Source: Methanomassiliicoccales archaeon (lineage in GTDB: Archaea > Thermoplasmatota > Thermoplasmata > RBG-16-68-12 > SOIM01). Taken from it: 44,345 bases of DNA. Every line of letters starts with the position of its first letter. Position 1 is the stretch's first letter. The translations under genes were made by a program, and so were the position numbers. Shown one piece after another: positions 27,495-36,133 of this stretch. The DNA lies in assembly GCA_004377185.1 (NCBI GenBank), contig SOIM01000055.1:1-44345 (forward strand). The letters are read 5' to 3'. The notes under the pieces were generated by a model, which worked only from the letters and a program-made list of their open reading frames with translations, ran no database searches and was not told the DNA's origin.

Positions 27495-28643
27495 TTATTC
27501 TTCCCGTTCCTTCCCCTTCGAACGTTTAGCAGCAACCGCCGCAACGATGACCACAACAACAATGATGATTATGATTAGAAGATACAGCACGAGATCATCG
27601 GTCTGACCTATTGAGCTGAAAGTCATCTCGACAGAATCTGAATATACGATCGAGTCGGAATAAGCCCGGACCTCCAAATCATGATTTCCGTCAGCCAGTT
27701 GATTCGGGTCAAGGTCAAAATACCAAGAGTACCTCCCTTCGGCCGTCTCGTACAGTTGATCATCTATCCTAATCTCGATGGTATCTACGTTCCCGGATGC
27801 GGTTCCCTCGATTCTCGTTGTACTGGTGATCTCTTCACCATCGATGTCCGTGGTGACCGCAACGGTTGGTTTTGGCCCGATGACCGCGTTCGCTGATTGG
27901 ATGATATCTGCGTTGTCTCCTACCTGTACGAAAACGACAACACCCATGTTTGAGGAATCCCATCCACCGTCCAGTTGGAACCAGACATCTTCGTTGTAGG
28001 GTAGGTTGGTCTCGTCGAAGACCCTCTCTTCAATGTCTCTGACAACGTAGTTGTACACTTTGCTATCGTGCACGACCGAATTCTCGTAAAGGGCATATCT
28101 CGTGACAGTAGGATTCAGTGCAATGCTGGCAACCTCTTGAAAGGAAGCCGAGACTGTAAGATTTCCCGATAATTCCGTCAGCGAGAGGAATATTTCGATC
28201 GGACTGGGGTCATTCAATCTGTCGTTTATCTTGTTCTCAAAGAGGCCATAGAAGAAATCCGTGGTCGGATTCTGGACCGAGTGAACCCCTTCAGTTCCAT
28301 CAATCCAGGCGGCAGGCAATCCTGTCTCACCCCTGTTGTAGGCTTCTCCTCTGATGTATGTTTCGGTAGTGTTAAATGGGTCTAACCTCGAAATGTGATA
28401 CTGCAAAACCGAGAGTCGTTCCGGACCAAAATCCACGGACAACATATCGGCAGCCTCGTCGGCGTAAGGACATCCTAGGCACCATGTCGCAGTGATCAGC
28501 TCCAACATCACCGTTCTCGCAGCCCCGGTTTCATCCGCCTCCGATGTGGGGGAGATTGCCGTGAGGGTACCCATGGACATGAACAGAATCAGAATGACAG
28601 CCGCGGTCCTTCTTGGTCTGCATTTGGCATCTTTCATCATCAT
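27495..28643 (-). CDS. Exported, membrane-anchored thioredoxin-fold (Omp28-like) protein with Ig-like domain
   Basis: Signal peptide at 10-36 (RRTAAVILILFMSMGTLTAI). Residues about 42-125 form a thioredoxin-like domain, VMLELITATWCLGCPYADEA with the CxxC pair C55/C58, and a later LPAAWIDG segment in the cis-proline position. Residues about 255-345 are a bacterial-Ig-like domain (STTRIEGTASGNVDTIEIRID). The C-terminus has a long transmembrane helix (LYLLIIIIIVVVVIVAAVAA) and a charged tail. It is a shorter relative of the 860-residue CPPC protein two genes away, but is anchored by a helix instead of the GWN module. Length is 382 residues. Three ATG codons in tandem begin at 28643, and a TATA box 27 nt upstream predicts leaderless mRNA. 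Likely role: thiol-disulfide exchange or folding of surface proteins; not proven. Confidence 0.75.
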   Translation of the reverse strand: MMMKDAKCRPRRTAAVILILFMSMGTLTAISPTSEADETGAARTVMLELITATWCLGCPYADEAADMLSVDFGPERLSVLQYHISRLDPFNTTETYIRGEAYNRGETGLPAAWIDGTEGVHSVQNPTTDFFYGLFENKINDRLNDPSPIEIFLSLTELSGNLTVSASFQEVASIALNPTVTRYALYENSVVHDSKVYNYVVRDIEERVFDETNLPYNEDVWFQLDGGWDSSNMGVVVFVQVGDNADIIQSANAVIGPKPTVAVTTDIDGEEITSTTRIEGTASGNVDTIEIRIDDQLYETAEGRYSWYFDLDPNQLADGNHDLEVRAYSDSIVYSDSVEMTFSSIGQTDDLVLYLLIIIIIVVVVIVAAVAAKRSKGKEREE

Positions 28644-28667
28644 AACAACACTATAATCATAATATGG

Positions 28668-28673
28668 ATATAT
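28668..28673 (-). promoter_or_regulatory. TATA box of the CLGC thioredoxin-fold gene
   Basis: ATATAT within GCATATATCC on the minus strand, centred 27 nt before the first ATG at 28643; spacing fits a leaderless transcript. Confidence 0.5.
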
Positions 28674-28698
28674 GCGTTTTGGGTTTCTCAGGCTCGAA

Positions 28699-31179
28699 TC
28701 AGTTCTCCACTGTCCAGGTGACGTCTGCTGGAACCCTCACCCAATAGGCGCCCCCCGTCATCATGAGATCCGTTGGCAATAGTTTTGTTAGGTAATAGGG
28801 AACGGCTGGCAGGAAGTACCCTTCGATTTCCACACACTGGGTGTCGGCGATTAGATCTGCGATATAGTAATCCGATCTGAAGCTTGGGTAACCCACCAGA
28901 TTCCATCCCGTTGACAAGGATATTTGGACATTTTCAGGCACTCCTCCCGCCACGGTGAAGTAATCTGACGTAAGAACGTTCACCCAAATCCCCGTGCTAG
29001 GGGCAACGGTCACGAAATCATTGACGGGCTTTCCGAGAGCGTTCATCTTCCATGGGTCCGAAGTATCCCAACTGTTGTAGCTCCATGCCTTGTCCCAATT
29101 GAGGGTCTTGAGAACCGAACTCAAGGACGAGTCGGATGAAAGCACTGGAGACGATATCAGGTTAATCCCTATCTCCAAGTATTTGGTGTATTTTGCAGCC
29201 TGGGCCTTGCTCTTGGCTCCGAATCCTGTTGTGCTGTTCACCTGCACGTAATAGAAGTGGGTGTTGGGTTCTCCATGTCCGTTTCCTGAATCAATGAGCT
29301 CAGTTGTGCCGGCCAGGGCAGAACCGATGAACACGTATCCGCTACCGTATTTGTTGTACGTTGTTCCCCGATAGACTGCATAATTGCCAAAGTAACCAGA
29401 GCCTTCGTCAGGAGAAGCTGTCCATGTCACGCGGACATCCTGGTCCATTGTTCCGAACAACTCCGCTGAGACACCTGTCGGGGCGGCCAGACAACTTATC
29501 TCTGTGATTTCCAGGGTCTGATTGAGGGTCACACCTGTCACGTCTTGAATCAATCCGCTGGGCCATCTGATCTGTATGTCCACAGTGCCGGAGTAGTCAT
29601 CAAAGCCGAACTCCACAGTGAGAGAATTCTGAGATGAACCTGTTCCGGTGCCGCCTTCCACCTCTCTCATCTGGGTCACCGTGCCATTTGTCACCGTAAC
29701 CCTTGCTCCGATGGCCGCCCAGTTGCTCCAGCAGCCCCTGAGGTCTATTTTCAGCCAGTTGTTTGGTGAACCGTTGTTCCTGTACAATCTGACCTCGTAG
29801 AAGCTATCTGGATAGCTGGAACCTTCCACTATCAGGTCCAAATCACCGTCGTTATCATAATCTGCCCATGAAGTGCCCCAAGAGTTCCATACCTTTACTC
29901 CTGCTTCCTCGGTAACGTTGGTGAATGTTGAGTTGCCGTTGTTGCGGAAGAGATGCGAATCCCCATGGACTAGATAGTAGACCTGTGTGACAAACAAGTC
30001 CAAGTCCCCGTCGTTATCGTAGTCCCCAAAACTCGGGCTGGAATACAACTCATCTCTGTAGTAGATGAAACCCGAGGCGGGATCATACATTTTCTCTCCG
30101 GGTGGAATGATAGGAATACCAGCGGATTCTCTTATGTCCCAGAAATCGAAGTTTTCGGCAGAGCCATTATTTTGATAGAGCTTGGAGTCATCGCAGATAT
30201 AACCCCTTATACCATCGGGAAACACGTCTTTGTGAACCAGGTTGGCCGCGAACAAGTCCAAATCACCATCGTTATCGATGTCCCCCCAAGCAGAACCGAT
30301 TGTATGTCCGTAGTAGGTATATCCTCCATACCACCTGGGAATCCCTGCCACTCCCCGGTCAAAAGCTCTTTCAGTGAAAGTCCCGTCACCATTGTTCTCC
30401 CAAAGGAAGTTTGGCCTCAATCTGTAATTGGAGATGTATATGTCTAAATCACCATCGTTGTCATAATCCCCCCATGCCACACCTCTGCCCTGGTGAGGGT
30501 TTGAGTAGTCATCAATTCCTGCGCTCACAGTAACGTTTGTGAACGTCCCGTCTCCATTGTTGTGCCATAAAATGTCCATCGTTCCAAAGGACTGCCACGG
30601 ATTTGGTATCGTCCATTCATAGTTCGCCACGTAGAGATCAACATAACCATCGTTGTCATAGTCTCCCCAGCCAGCTGATTCGCTTGGAAGTCCGTCTAAG
30701 ACGTTCCCTGCTCCGTAGGTAACGTTCTCAAAGGTTCCATCACCTTCATTGTGCCAGAGGATATCCTCTCTACCCAATCCCGCCGTGGCGTAGAAATCAA
30801 GCCAACCATCGTTATCGTAATCGGCCCAAACACCACCTGAAACTTTTCCGTACAGTCCTGCTTGGCTTGTGACTTCAGTGAAATCCCAGTTCGGGGCTCC
30901 ATTGTTTCTGAACAGTTTCCCTCCACCTATCAGAAGGTCCTGGTCCCCGTCATTGTCATAGTCCGCCCATGAGTATCTTCTTCCAGTGACGCCGGCCAAT
31001 CCCACCTGCTCCGACACATTGGTGAATGTAACTGGCTCATCTGCGGAGGGTTGTATAGGAGGCGCCATCACAGTGGTGACCGGCTCATCAGGTTCAACCG
31101 TCCCAAAAGACAAAAAGGAAATAAATAGAAGAGCGGCCACACAGCAAGATGCCCACCTGACAGTCGAAACATGGTTCAT
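28699..31179 (-). CDS. Exported FG-GAP/VCBS seven-repeat propeller with ASPIC/UnbV, Fn3-like and C-terminal GWN module
   Basis: I place the start at ATG 31179, where a signal peptide begins (MNHVSTVRWASCCVAALLF); the frame is open further upstream but that part overlaps alaS and lacks a signal. The 826-residue product has seven calcium-loop repeats of the integrin-alpha FG-GAP type (WADYDNDGDQD, WADYDNDGWLD, WGDYDNDGYVD, WGDYDNDGDLD, WGDIDNDGDLD, FGDYDNDGDLD, WADYDNDGDLD), one per blade of a seven-bladed propeller (about residues 60-460). An ASPIC/UnbV domain follows (about 470-563, NWLKIDLRG ... IRWPSGLIQDV), as in CRTAC1-like proteins. Then come a fibronectin-III-like domain (566-665) and the shared module (668-826; STGWNLVGYPS, ending TWTVEN). 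No membrane helix. Probably extracellular binding or adhesion. Confidence 0.85.
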   Translation of the reverse strand: MNHVSTVRWASCCVAALLFISFLSFGTVEPDEPVTTVMAPPIQPSADEPVTFTNVSEQVGLAGVTGRRYSWADYDNDGDQDLLIGGGKLFRNNGAPNWDFTEVTSQAGLYGKVSGGVWADYDNDGWLDFYATAGLGREDILWHNEGDGTFENVTYGAGNVLDGLPSESAGWGDYDNDGYVDLYVANYEWTIPNPWQSFGTMDILWHNNGDGTFTNVTVSAGIDDYSNPHQGRGVAWGDYDNDGDLDIYISNYRLRPNFLWENNGDGTFTERAFDRGVAGIPRWYGGYTYYGHTIGSAWGDIDNDGDLDLFAANLVHKDVFPDGIRGYICDDSKLYQNNGSAENFDFWDIRESAGIPIIPPGEKMYDPASGFIYYRDELYSSPSFGDYDNDGDLDLFVTQVYYLVHGDSHLFRNNGNSTFTNVTEEAGVKVWNSWGTSWADYDNDGDLDLIVEGSSYPDSFYEVRLYRNNGSPNNWLKIDLRGCWSNWAAIGARVTVTNGTVTQMREVEGGTGTGSSQNSLTVEFGFDDYSGTVDIQIRWPSGLIQDVTGVTLNQTLEITEISCLAAPTGVSAELFGTMDQDVRVTWTASPDEGSGYFGNYAVYRGTTYNKYGSGYVFIGSALAGTTELIDSGNGHGEPNTHFYYVQVNSTTGFGAKSKAQAAKYTKYLEIGINLISSPVLSSDSSLSSVLKTLNWDKAWSYNSWDTSDPWKMNALGKPVNDFVTVAPSTGIWVNVLTSDYFTVAGGVPENVQISLSTGWNLVGYPSFRSDYYIADLIADTQCVEIEGYFLPAVPYYLTKLLPTDLMMTGGAYWVRVPADVTWTVEN

Positions 31180-31212
31180 GTCCCACAACCCCTTGAAAGA
31201 ATCATTCCGAAG

Positions 31213-31222
31213 ATATTTAAAT
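31213..31222. promoter_or_regulatory. Palindromic TATA element ATATTTAAAT between the FG-GAP gene and alaS
   Basis: ATATTTAAAT can be read on both strands. For the minus-strand FG-GAP gene it predicts a start near 31190, about ten bases before the ATG at 31179. A separate TATA for alaS lies at 31249-31255. Confidence 0.5.
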
Positions 31223-31248
31223 CTATGGCAGTGTCCAAATCGGATAGG

Positions 31249-31255
31249 TTTATAT
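31249..31255 (+). promoter_or_regulatory. TATA box of alaS
   Basis: TTTATAT centred 27 nt before the GTG at 31279. This spacing is what decides the alaS start: the GTG would be at or next to the first transcribed base. Confidence 0.45.
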
Positions 31256-31278
31256 GCACTTTTCTTAATGATGGGCTT

Positions 31279-34008
31279 GTGTTTGAAGAGGAATATCGTC
31301 TTCAATTCTTCACCGACAAAGGCTACTCGCGCTATGTGTGTGATGTCTGCGGTTCGCCCTTCTGGAGTTTGAAGGAGGAGAAGAACTGCGGGGATACCCC
31401 TTGCAGACCTTTCACGTTTATCGGGAACCCTCTGTTGAAGGAAGGCATTCAGCTCAGAGAGATGAGGTCTCTTTTCATCGATTTCTTCGAGAAGAGGGGA
31501 CATGAGAAGGTGGACAGGTACCCCATCATTCCCCGGTGGAGGGACGATGTGCTGTTGGTCAGCGCTTCGATTTTCGATTTTCAGCCTCATGTAACATCAG
31601 GTCTTGTGGATCCGCCAGCAAACCCTCTCGTCATTTCCCAGCCCTGCATCCGAATTGTGGATGTGGACTCTGTCGGAAAGACCGGAAAGCATACCACAAG
31701 CTTCGAAATGATGGCCCATCATGTCTTCAACAGCAAGGGCAAGGAGATTTACTGGAAGGAGCAGACGGTTGCATACTGTCATGAATTGTTCACCGAGGAT
31801 CTCGGTGCAAAAGAGGAAGATCTGATCTACAAAGAAAAGGCCTGGATCGGGGGAGGAAACGCTGGACCATCTCTGGAGGTTATCGGCGGGGGTCTGGAAG
31901 TGGCCACTCTCGTTTTCATGAACATGAAGCGGGACGACAAGGGAGACATCGAGCTGGAAGGGGGGAAGTACTCTCCGCTGGCCCTGAACGTAGTGGACAC
32001 GGGCTACGGTCTGGAAAGAATGGTTTGGGCCTCCCTTGGCTCGCCGACCATCTACGATGCCATCTATTCCACTGTTCTCTCACCGTTGTATGGCGCCACC
32101 GGCATATCCGATAAGATACGCGAAATAACCTACAAGACCGCGCTTGAAACGCACGCCACACTGAGTGCTCTGGTGGACGTAGGGAGCAAGAGCAAGATAA
32201 TGGAACTCAGAAGGAGAGTTGCCGAAGACCTCAAAGGGAAGGGGGTTGAGATATCTTCAGAGGAACTCAACGGGTTCTTGGACTTGATGGAGAGGATATA
32301 CGTTGTGGCCGATCACTCCAGAGCGGTAGCACTTATGTTGAGCGACGGGATGGTTCCCTCAAACATCAAGGAAGGGTACCTTGCCCGTTTGCTTCTGAGG
32401 AAGGCCCTGAGAGCTCTCCAGGATTTGAAGGTGGATTTGTCGCTCGAAGGATTGGTTGGACTGCACTTGAAGGAATTTGACGACATACTGGACTATGGCA
32501 AGAAGGACAAGATATCCGAGATCATCCAGATAGAGACGGGGAAGTACGAGGAGACGCTCGAGAAAGGAAAGAGGTTGGTATCAAGCAAGTTGGAGAAGGG
32601 GAAGATCGGGACCGATGATCTGGTGGAACTCTATGATGCTCATGGGCTGCATCCATCCGTCGTCCAGAAGATGGGAGAGGAGCTTGGCTCTCCCGTGGAC
32701 ATCCCGGACGATTTCCACGCTCTACTTGCCAGAAAACATGAGAAGGAATCGGTGGAAGTGGAGGCAGAGGAGGAGCTGGATCTGCCAGCCACAGAGATGC
32801 TTTACTATTCCGATCCTCACCAAATGGAATTCGAGGCAGAGGTCATATATTCGGAAGATGGGAGGGTGGTTCTGGACAGCACGTTGTTCTACCCCGAGGG
32901 GGGCGGTCAAGAATCGGACACTGGAGTCCTCATCGTTGATGAAAAGGAGCACAGAGTTCAGAGCGTTCAGAAAGTGGGCAAGGTCATATTCCATGAAATG
33001 GACTCCGACATTCCCAAGGGGACGAAAGTCCATGGGAAGCTGAACATCGAGAGGCGCAGGTCGTTGATGGGGCATCACACTGCCACCCATTTGCTTTTAG
33101 GTTCTGCAAGGGAGGTCCTGGGCGATCATGTGTGGCAAGCAGGCGCGCTTAAGACACCAGATTATGGCAGATTGGACATTTCTCACTACAAGGACATCTC
33201 GGAAGAAGAGATGGCAAAGATTGAAAGGATAGCGAATGAGAAAGTGCTCGAAGGGATCGAGATCACCGCGACGGAAATGGACAGGAAGGAAGCGGAGAAG
33301 AAATACGGTTTCGCTCTCTATCAAGGAGGAGTACCAGTATCAAAGACGGTGAGGGTGGTCCAGACAGGGGATTTTGACGCTCAGGGCTGTGGCGGCACGC
33401 ACTGCACCAACACCAACCAGGTTGGAATGATCAAGATCACTAGGATAACCGGCATCCAGGACGGGGTGGAGAGGATAGAGTTCGCGGCCGGGTTAGCGGC
33501 GGTGGAGTATGTCCAGAAACAGGAGTCTCTCCTGAAGGAGGCAAGTGGCACCATCAATGTCCCCCCAGCGCAGCTGCCCAAGGCGGTGAGTAGGTTCTTC
33601 AAAGAATGGAAATCCATGAAGAAGGAACTGGAGCGCGTGAAAGGGGAGAAAGCAGGTTCCAGGTTTGCCACTATCTTGGAAAGCGCGGAGACGGTGGGCA
33701 AAGTATCCGTGCTTACGGACGTATCTGACCTGGACATGTCGGGCCTGAGGGCCCTGGCCAAGGAGATATCCTCAAAAGAGAAGATGGTCGCCATCCTCGC
33801 CAGCGGGGTCGGAGGGGCGAAAATCGTGGTTGCGCGCAGCACGGACGTGGATCTGGACTCTCTGGAAGTGGCAAGAAAAGCCTCCCTGGTACTGGGTGGA
33901 AGCGCAGGTGGCGGACCCGATTTCGCACAGGGCGGAGGTCCCCGTGCCGAAGAAGTTAAAAAGGCTGTTGAAATTGCACTAAAGGAAGTGAAGGCTCTAT
34001 TGGCTTGA
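31279..34008 (+). CDS. alaS: Alanyl-tRNA synthetase, archaeal type
   Basis: Charges tRNA-Ala with alanine and clears mischarged Ser/Gly. From GTG 31279 it is 909 residues, the usual archaeal size. The N-terminus EEEYRLQFFTDKGYSRYVCDVCGSPFW with CGDTPC is typical of archaeal AlaRS. The class II catalytic core includes RPFTFIGNPLLK, and TSFEMMAHH. The editing domain has HHTATHLL and the downstream zinc-binding GCGGTHCTN. The C-terminal domain with GGSAGGGPDFAQGGG is the DHHA1-like C-Ala end. In-frame ATG at 31171 and 31225 exist upstream, but the 31171 start overlaps the divergent FG-GAP gene and the 31225 start lies between two TATA boxes; the family's N-terminus matches the GTG start best. 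The stop overlaps the start region of the VIT1-like gene. Confidence 0.95.
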   Translation: MFEEEYRLQFFTDKGYSRYVCDVCGSPFWSLKEEKNCGDTPCRPFTFIGNPLLKEGIQLREMRSLFIDFFEKRGHEKVDRYPIIPRWRDDVLLVSASIFDFQPHVTSGLVDPPANPLVISQPCIRIVDVDSVGKTGKHTTSFEMMAHHVFNSKGKEIYWKEQTVAYCHELFTEDLGAKEEDLIYKEKAWIGGGNAGPSLEVIGGGLEVATLVFMNMKRDDKGDIELEGGKYSPLALNVVDTGYGLERMVWASLGSPTIYDAIYSTVLSPLYGATGISDKIREITYKTALETHATLSALVDVGSKSKIMELRRRVAEDLKGKGVEISSEELNGFLDLMERIYVVADHSRAVALMLSDGMVPSNIKEGYLARLLLRKALRALQDLKVDLSLEGLVGLHLKEFDDILDYGKKDKISEIIQIETGKYEETLEKGKRLVSSKLEKGKIGTDDLVELYDAHGLHPSVVQKMGEELGSPVDIPDDFHALLARKHEKESVEVEAEEELDLPATEMLYYSDPHQMEFEAEVIYSEDGRVVLDSTLFYPEGGGQESDTGVLIVDEKEHRVQSVQKVGKVIFHEMDSDIPKGTKVHGKLNIERRRSLMGHHTATHLLLGSAREVLGDHVWQAGALKTPDYGRLDISHYKDISEEEMAKIERIANEKVLEGIEITATEMDRKEAEKKYGFALYQGGVPVSKTVRVVQTGDFDAQGCGGTHCTNTNQVGMIKITRITGIQDGVERIEFAAGLAAVEYVQKQESLLKEASGTINVPPAQLPKAVSRFFKEWKSMKKELERVKGEKAGSRFATILESAETVGKVSVLTDVSDLDMSGLRALAKEISSKEKMVAILASGVGGAKIVVARSTDVDLDSLEVARKASLVLGGSAGGGPDFAQGGGPRAEEVKKAVEIALKEVKALLA

Positions 34009-34028
34009 GGGCCTTCGTGAGGCATTGT

Positions 34029-34616
34029 ATGGGTTACCGAGAATGGAAAGACAGGATTCGGCGGTATAACGAGATAGCTGAGTACGGCCCCATCGTCCGC
34101 AGATACTTCGTCCTTGGCGCCTTTGATGGTGCGCTGACAATTTTAGGAATCATCCTGGGAGCCTTCTTCGCGGGCGCGGTGAAGGCACAGGTTAATTTGA
34201 TTGTTGTAGCGGGAATAAGCGCCCTGGTGGCTCTCGCCATTTCAAGCGTCGTGGGCGCGTACGAGGCGGAGAGGGTGGAGAAGAAGATTGATCAGAAAAA
34301 GGTGGAGAAGGCCCTCCTTGCCAAGGTTGGGAACGAACACGAGGAGGCCTACCGGTTTGCCGCACGCGCCAGCGCTGTGGTCCATGGAATATCTCCGTTG
34401 GTTGCTGGTTTCATCCCCATCATACCTCTCTATCTGATTCACGACTTCACTATGGCGACCGTCGCATCAACGGTCGTGACTCTGTCTCTTCTTTTCGTGA
34501 TAGGTTGGTATCTCGGGAGATTGGTGAGAGAGCGGGCCTTTGTCACCGGTCTTAGATTTGTGCTAGCGGCTCTGGTAACCGCAGCAATCATTGTGACCAT
34601 TGGCCATGGCATGTAG
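34029..34616 (+). CDS. VIT1/CCC1-like (DUF125) integral membrane protein
   Basis: The protein (195 residues from ATG 34029) has an N-terminal amphipathic stretch, then the family signature RRYFVLGAFDGALTILGIILGAF, a second helix (VVAGISALVALAISSVVGAYEAE), a charged cytoplasmic loop (ERVEKKIDQKKVEKALLAK), and three C-terminal helices. VIT1/CCC1 proteins move iron or manganese ions across membranes; this short archaeal branch has an unknown substrate. The charged loop takes the place of the metal-binding domain of VIT1 but is not rich in the Glu/His/Met ligands needed there. Alternative starts are TTG 34005, overlapping the alaS stop, and GTG 34017. ATG is favoured by GTGAGG a few bases upstream. 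Overlap with alaS implies one transcript. Confidence 0.7.
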   Translation: MGYREWKDRIRRYNEIAEYGPIVRRYFVLGAFDGALTILGIILGAFFAGAVKAQVNLIVVAGISALVALAISSVVGAYEAERVEKKIDQKKVEKALLAKVGNEHEEAYRFAARASAVVHGISPLVAGFIPIIPLYLIHDFTMATVASTVVTLSLLFVIGWYLGRLVRERAFVTGLRFVLAALVTAAIIVTIGHGM

Positions 34617-34622
34617 GACAAC

Positions 34623-34631
34623 TATTAATAT
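34623..34631 (+). promoter_or_regulatory. Putative TATA box of the site-2 protease gene
   Basis: TATTAATAT centred 28 nt before the ATG at 34655; spacing fits leaderless initiation. It lies just after the stop of the VIT1-like gene, so the protease gene can be transcribed on its own. Confidence 0.4.
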
Positions 34632-34654
34632 GACGGTCTTTGTATAACAGATGA

Positions 34655-36133
34655 ATGGAAGAGCTTTCTGCTGAAATAGAGCATGTTAGCAGGATTGTTG
34701 GCAGGTATTTTCCGATCTACGAGACGAGGGTGACCCCGAACCTCTTCTCCTTCTTCGTACGAACGGACGAGACCACCTTGGAGACCAAGTTCGATCAACT
34801 GAGAATGGAAATGACCCCTCTGAGGTATGTACCCATTCTGACCCTGGAAAACGGGGAACAGGTCATACATGTTCAGAAAAGGCCGAAGGCGACCTACCGA
34901 AGCACCAACATGAACCTGATACTCCTGGTTGCGACGATTGGTACCACCGTTTTCGCTGGAATGATTCACTGGGCCGGTTATGAAGGCATTCCTCTGTATT
35001 CGCTGAAGACGTTGGCCTTCGGTACTCTGTTCTTTGCTTTTCCTCTCTTGGCTATCTTGGCAACCCACGAGTTCGGGCATTACTACATGGCCAGAAAGCA
35101 CAAGGTGGCCGCATCTCTTCCCTTCTTCATCCCTTCCTTTCCGCCTTTGGGGACCTTTGGTGCCGTGATAAGCATGCGTGACCCGATTCCTAACAGAAAG
35201 GCTCTGTTGGATATTGGAATTGCTGGTCCGATCTTTGGCTTGATTGTGGCCATTCCCGTGACCGCGATTGGCCTGTACCTGACCGGCGTTGGAGCGAGAC
35301 CCCTTCCCGCGAACATTGGCGAAGGAGGCGGTCTGGTCTTCTTCCCGCCCATACTCTTTCAGTTCCTCGAGTCCGTCATCCCCGTACCCCATGGTGTTCT
35401 CTCGCACCCGACCCTGTTTGCTGGTTGGGTGGGTCTGTTCGTGACAGCTCTTAACTTGATCCCGGCCGGGCAGTTGGACGGTGGGCACATTGCCAGGGCC
35501 CTTTTCGGCAAGAAGGCAACCTACCTCAGCTACGGATCTCTGTTGGTCCTCTTCACCTTGGGTTTCCTATACTTCGGCTGGATGATCATTGCGCTGCTCA
35601 TAATGCTCCTTGGTGCTACTCATCCTCCACCCTTGAACGACGTGACAGGTCTTGACCTGAAGAGAAAGGTTGTTGGTTCATCGGCCGCGGTGATGTTAGT
35701 GTTATGTTTCGTAATAGTCCCTGTTGCCCAGATCCCAATCATAAGCGATTTCGAGTTTCGGGAGGCGGACGAACCCTGGCAGGAACTGACTTATGACAAC
35801 TTCAGTGTGAGTGCGAACACAGTATACAACTACAGTTTTTTCATAAACAACACTGGGAACATCAGGGAGAACATAACCCTGGCAACGAATCTCAATCGGT
35901 CTATGATCAGGGATGGTTGGGATGCCCTTTTTGTGATGAAATACAAAGGCGGTGAACTCGAAGGTATGGAGGGCTATGTGGAGCTGAACGCTTCTGGAGA
36001 AACGAACATGACCTTGAGAATCTACATCCCAGCGGGTGCATCCCCAGGCAACTACTCGCTCGAGATTTCTGGTGTTGTCAGGGAATTCGGCTTCCCCGAA
36101 AAGAGTTTTGAGCTCATCATCAGGGTTCAGTAG
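34655..36133 (+). CDS. Site-2 protease family (M50) intramembrane metalloprotease with extracellular Ig-like domain
   Basis: Residues 1-85 are a soluble N-terminal domain (YFPIYETRVTPNLFSFFV). The membrane core has HEFGH at 138-142 (zinc ligands and catalytic Glu) and LNLIPAGQLDGGH at 266-278, whose Asp275 is the third ligand; both are needed for activity and both are intact. About seven hydrophobic helices span 88-365. Residues 370-492 are outside the membrane and contain NNTGNIREN and YIPAGASPGNYSLEISG, resembling the NEW3/alpha-galactosidase-associated Ig domain. Such proteases cut membrane-bound regulators or leftover signal peptides within the bilayer. Its ectodomain is similar in style to those of the surface proteins nearby, but a link is only inference. 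Its 3' end overlaps the convergent methyltransferase gene by 7 bp. Confidence 0.85.
   Translation: MEELSAEIEHVSRIVGRYFPIYETRVTPNLFSFFVRTDETTLETKFDQLRMEMTPLRYVPILTLENGEQVIHVQKRPKATYRSTNMNLILLVATIGTTVFAGMIHWAGYEGIPLYSLKTLAFGTLFFAFPLLAILATHEFGHYYMARKHKVAASLPFFIPSFPPLGTFGAVISMRDPIPNRKALLDIGIAGPIFGLIVAIPVTAIGLYLTGVGARPLPANIGEGGGLVFFPPILFQFLESVIPVPHGVLSHPTLFAGWVGLFVTALNLIPAGQLDGGHIARALFGKKATYLSYGSLLVLFTLGFLYFGWMIIALLIMLLGATHPPPLNDVTGLDLKRKVVGSSAAVMLVLCFVIVPVAQIPIISDFEFREADEPWQELTYDNFSVSANTVYNYSFFINNTGNIRENITLATNLNRSMIRDGWDALFVMKYKGGELEGMEGYVELNASGETNMTLRIYIPAGASPGNYSLEISGVVREFGFPEKSFELIIRVQ

Noticed and set aside
31180..31590. Upstream extension of the FG-GAP gene frame by 137 codons
   Set aside because: It overlaps the conserved N-terminus of alaS and would place the signal peptide in the middle of the protein.
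33381..34025. Minus-strand frame of 214 codons opposite alaS
   Set aside because: Low-complexity translation; the plus strand encodes the conserved C-terminal part of AlaRS.
34625..35488. Minus-strand frame of 287 codons opposite the site-2 protease
   Set aside because: The plus strand has HEFGH and NxxPxxxLDG motifs; the antisense product is Gln/Arg/Gly-rich with no family features.
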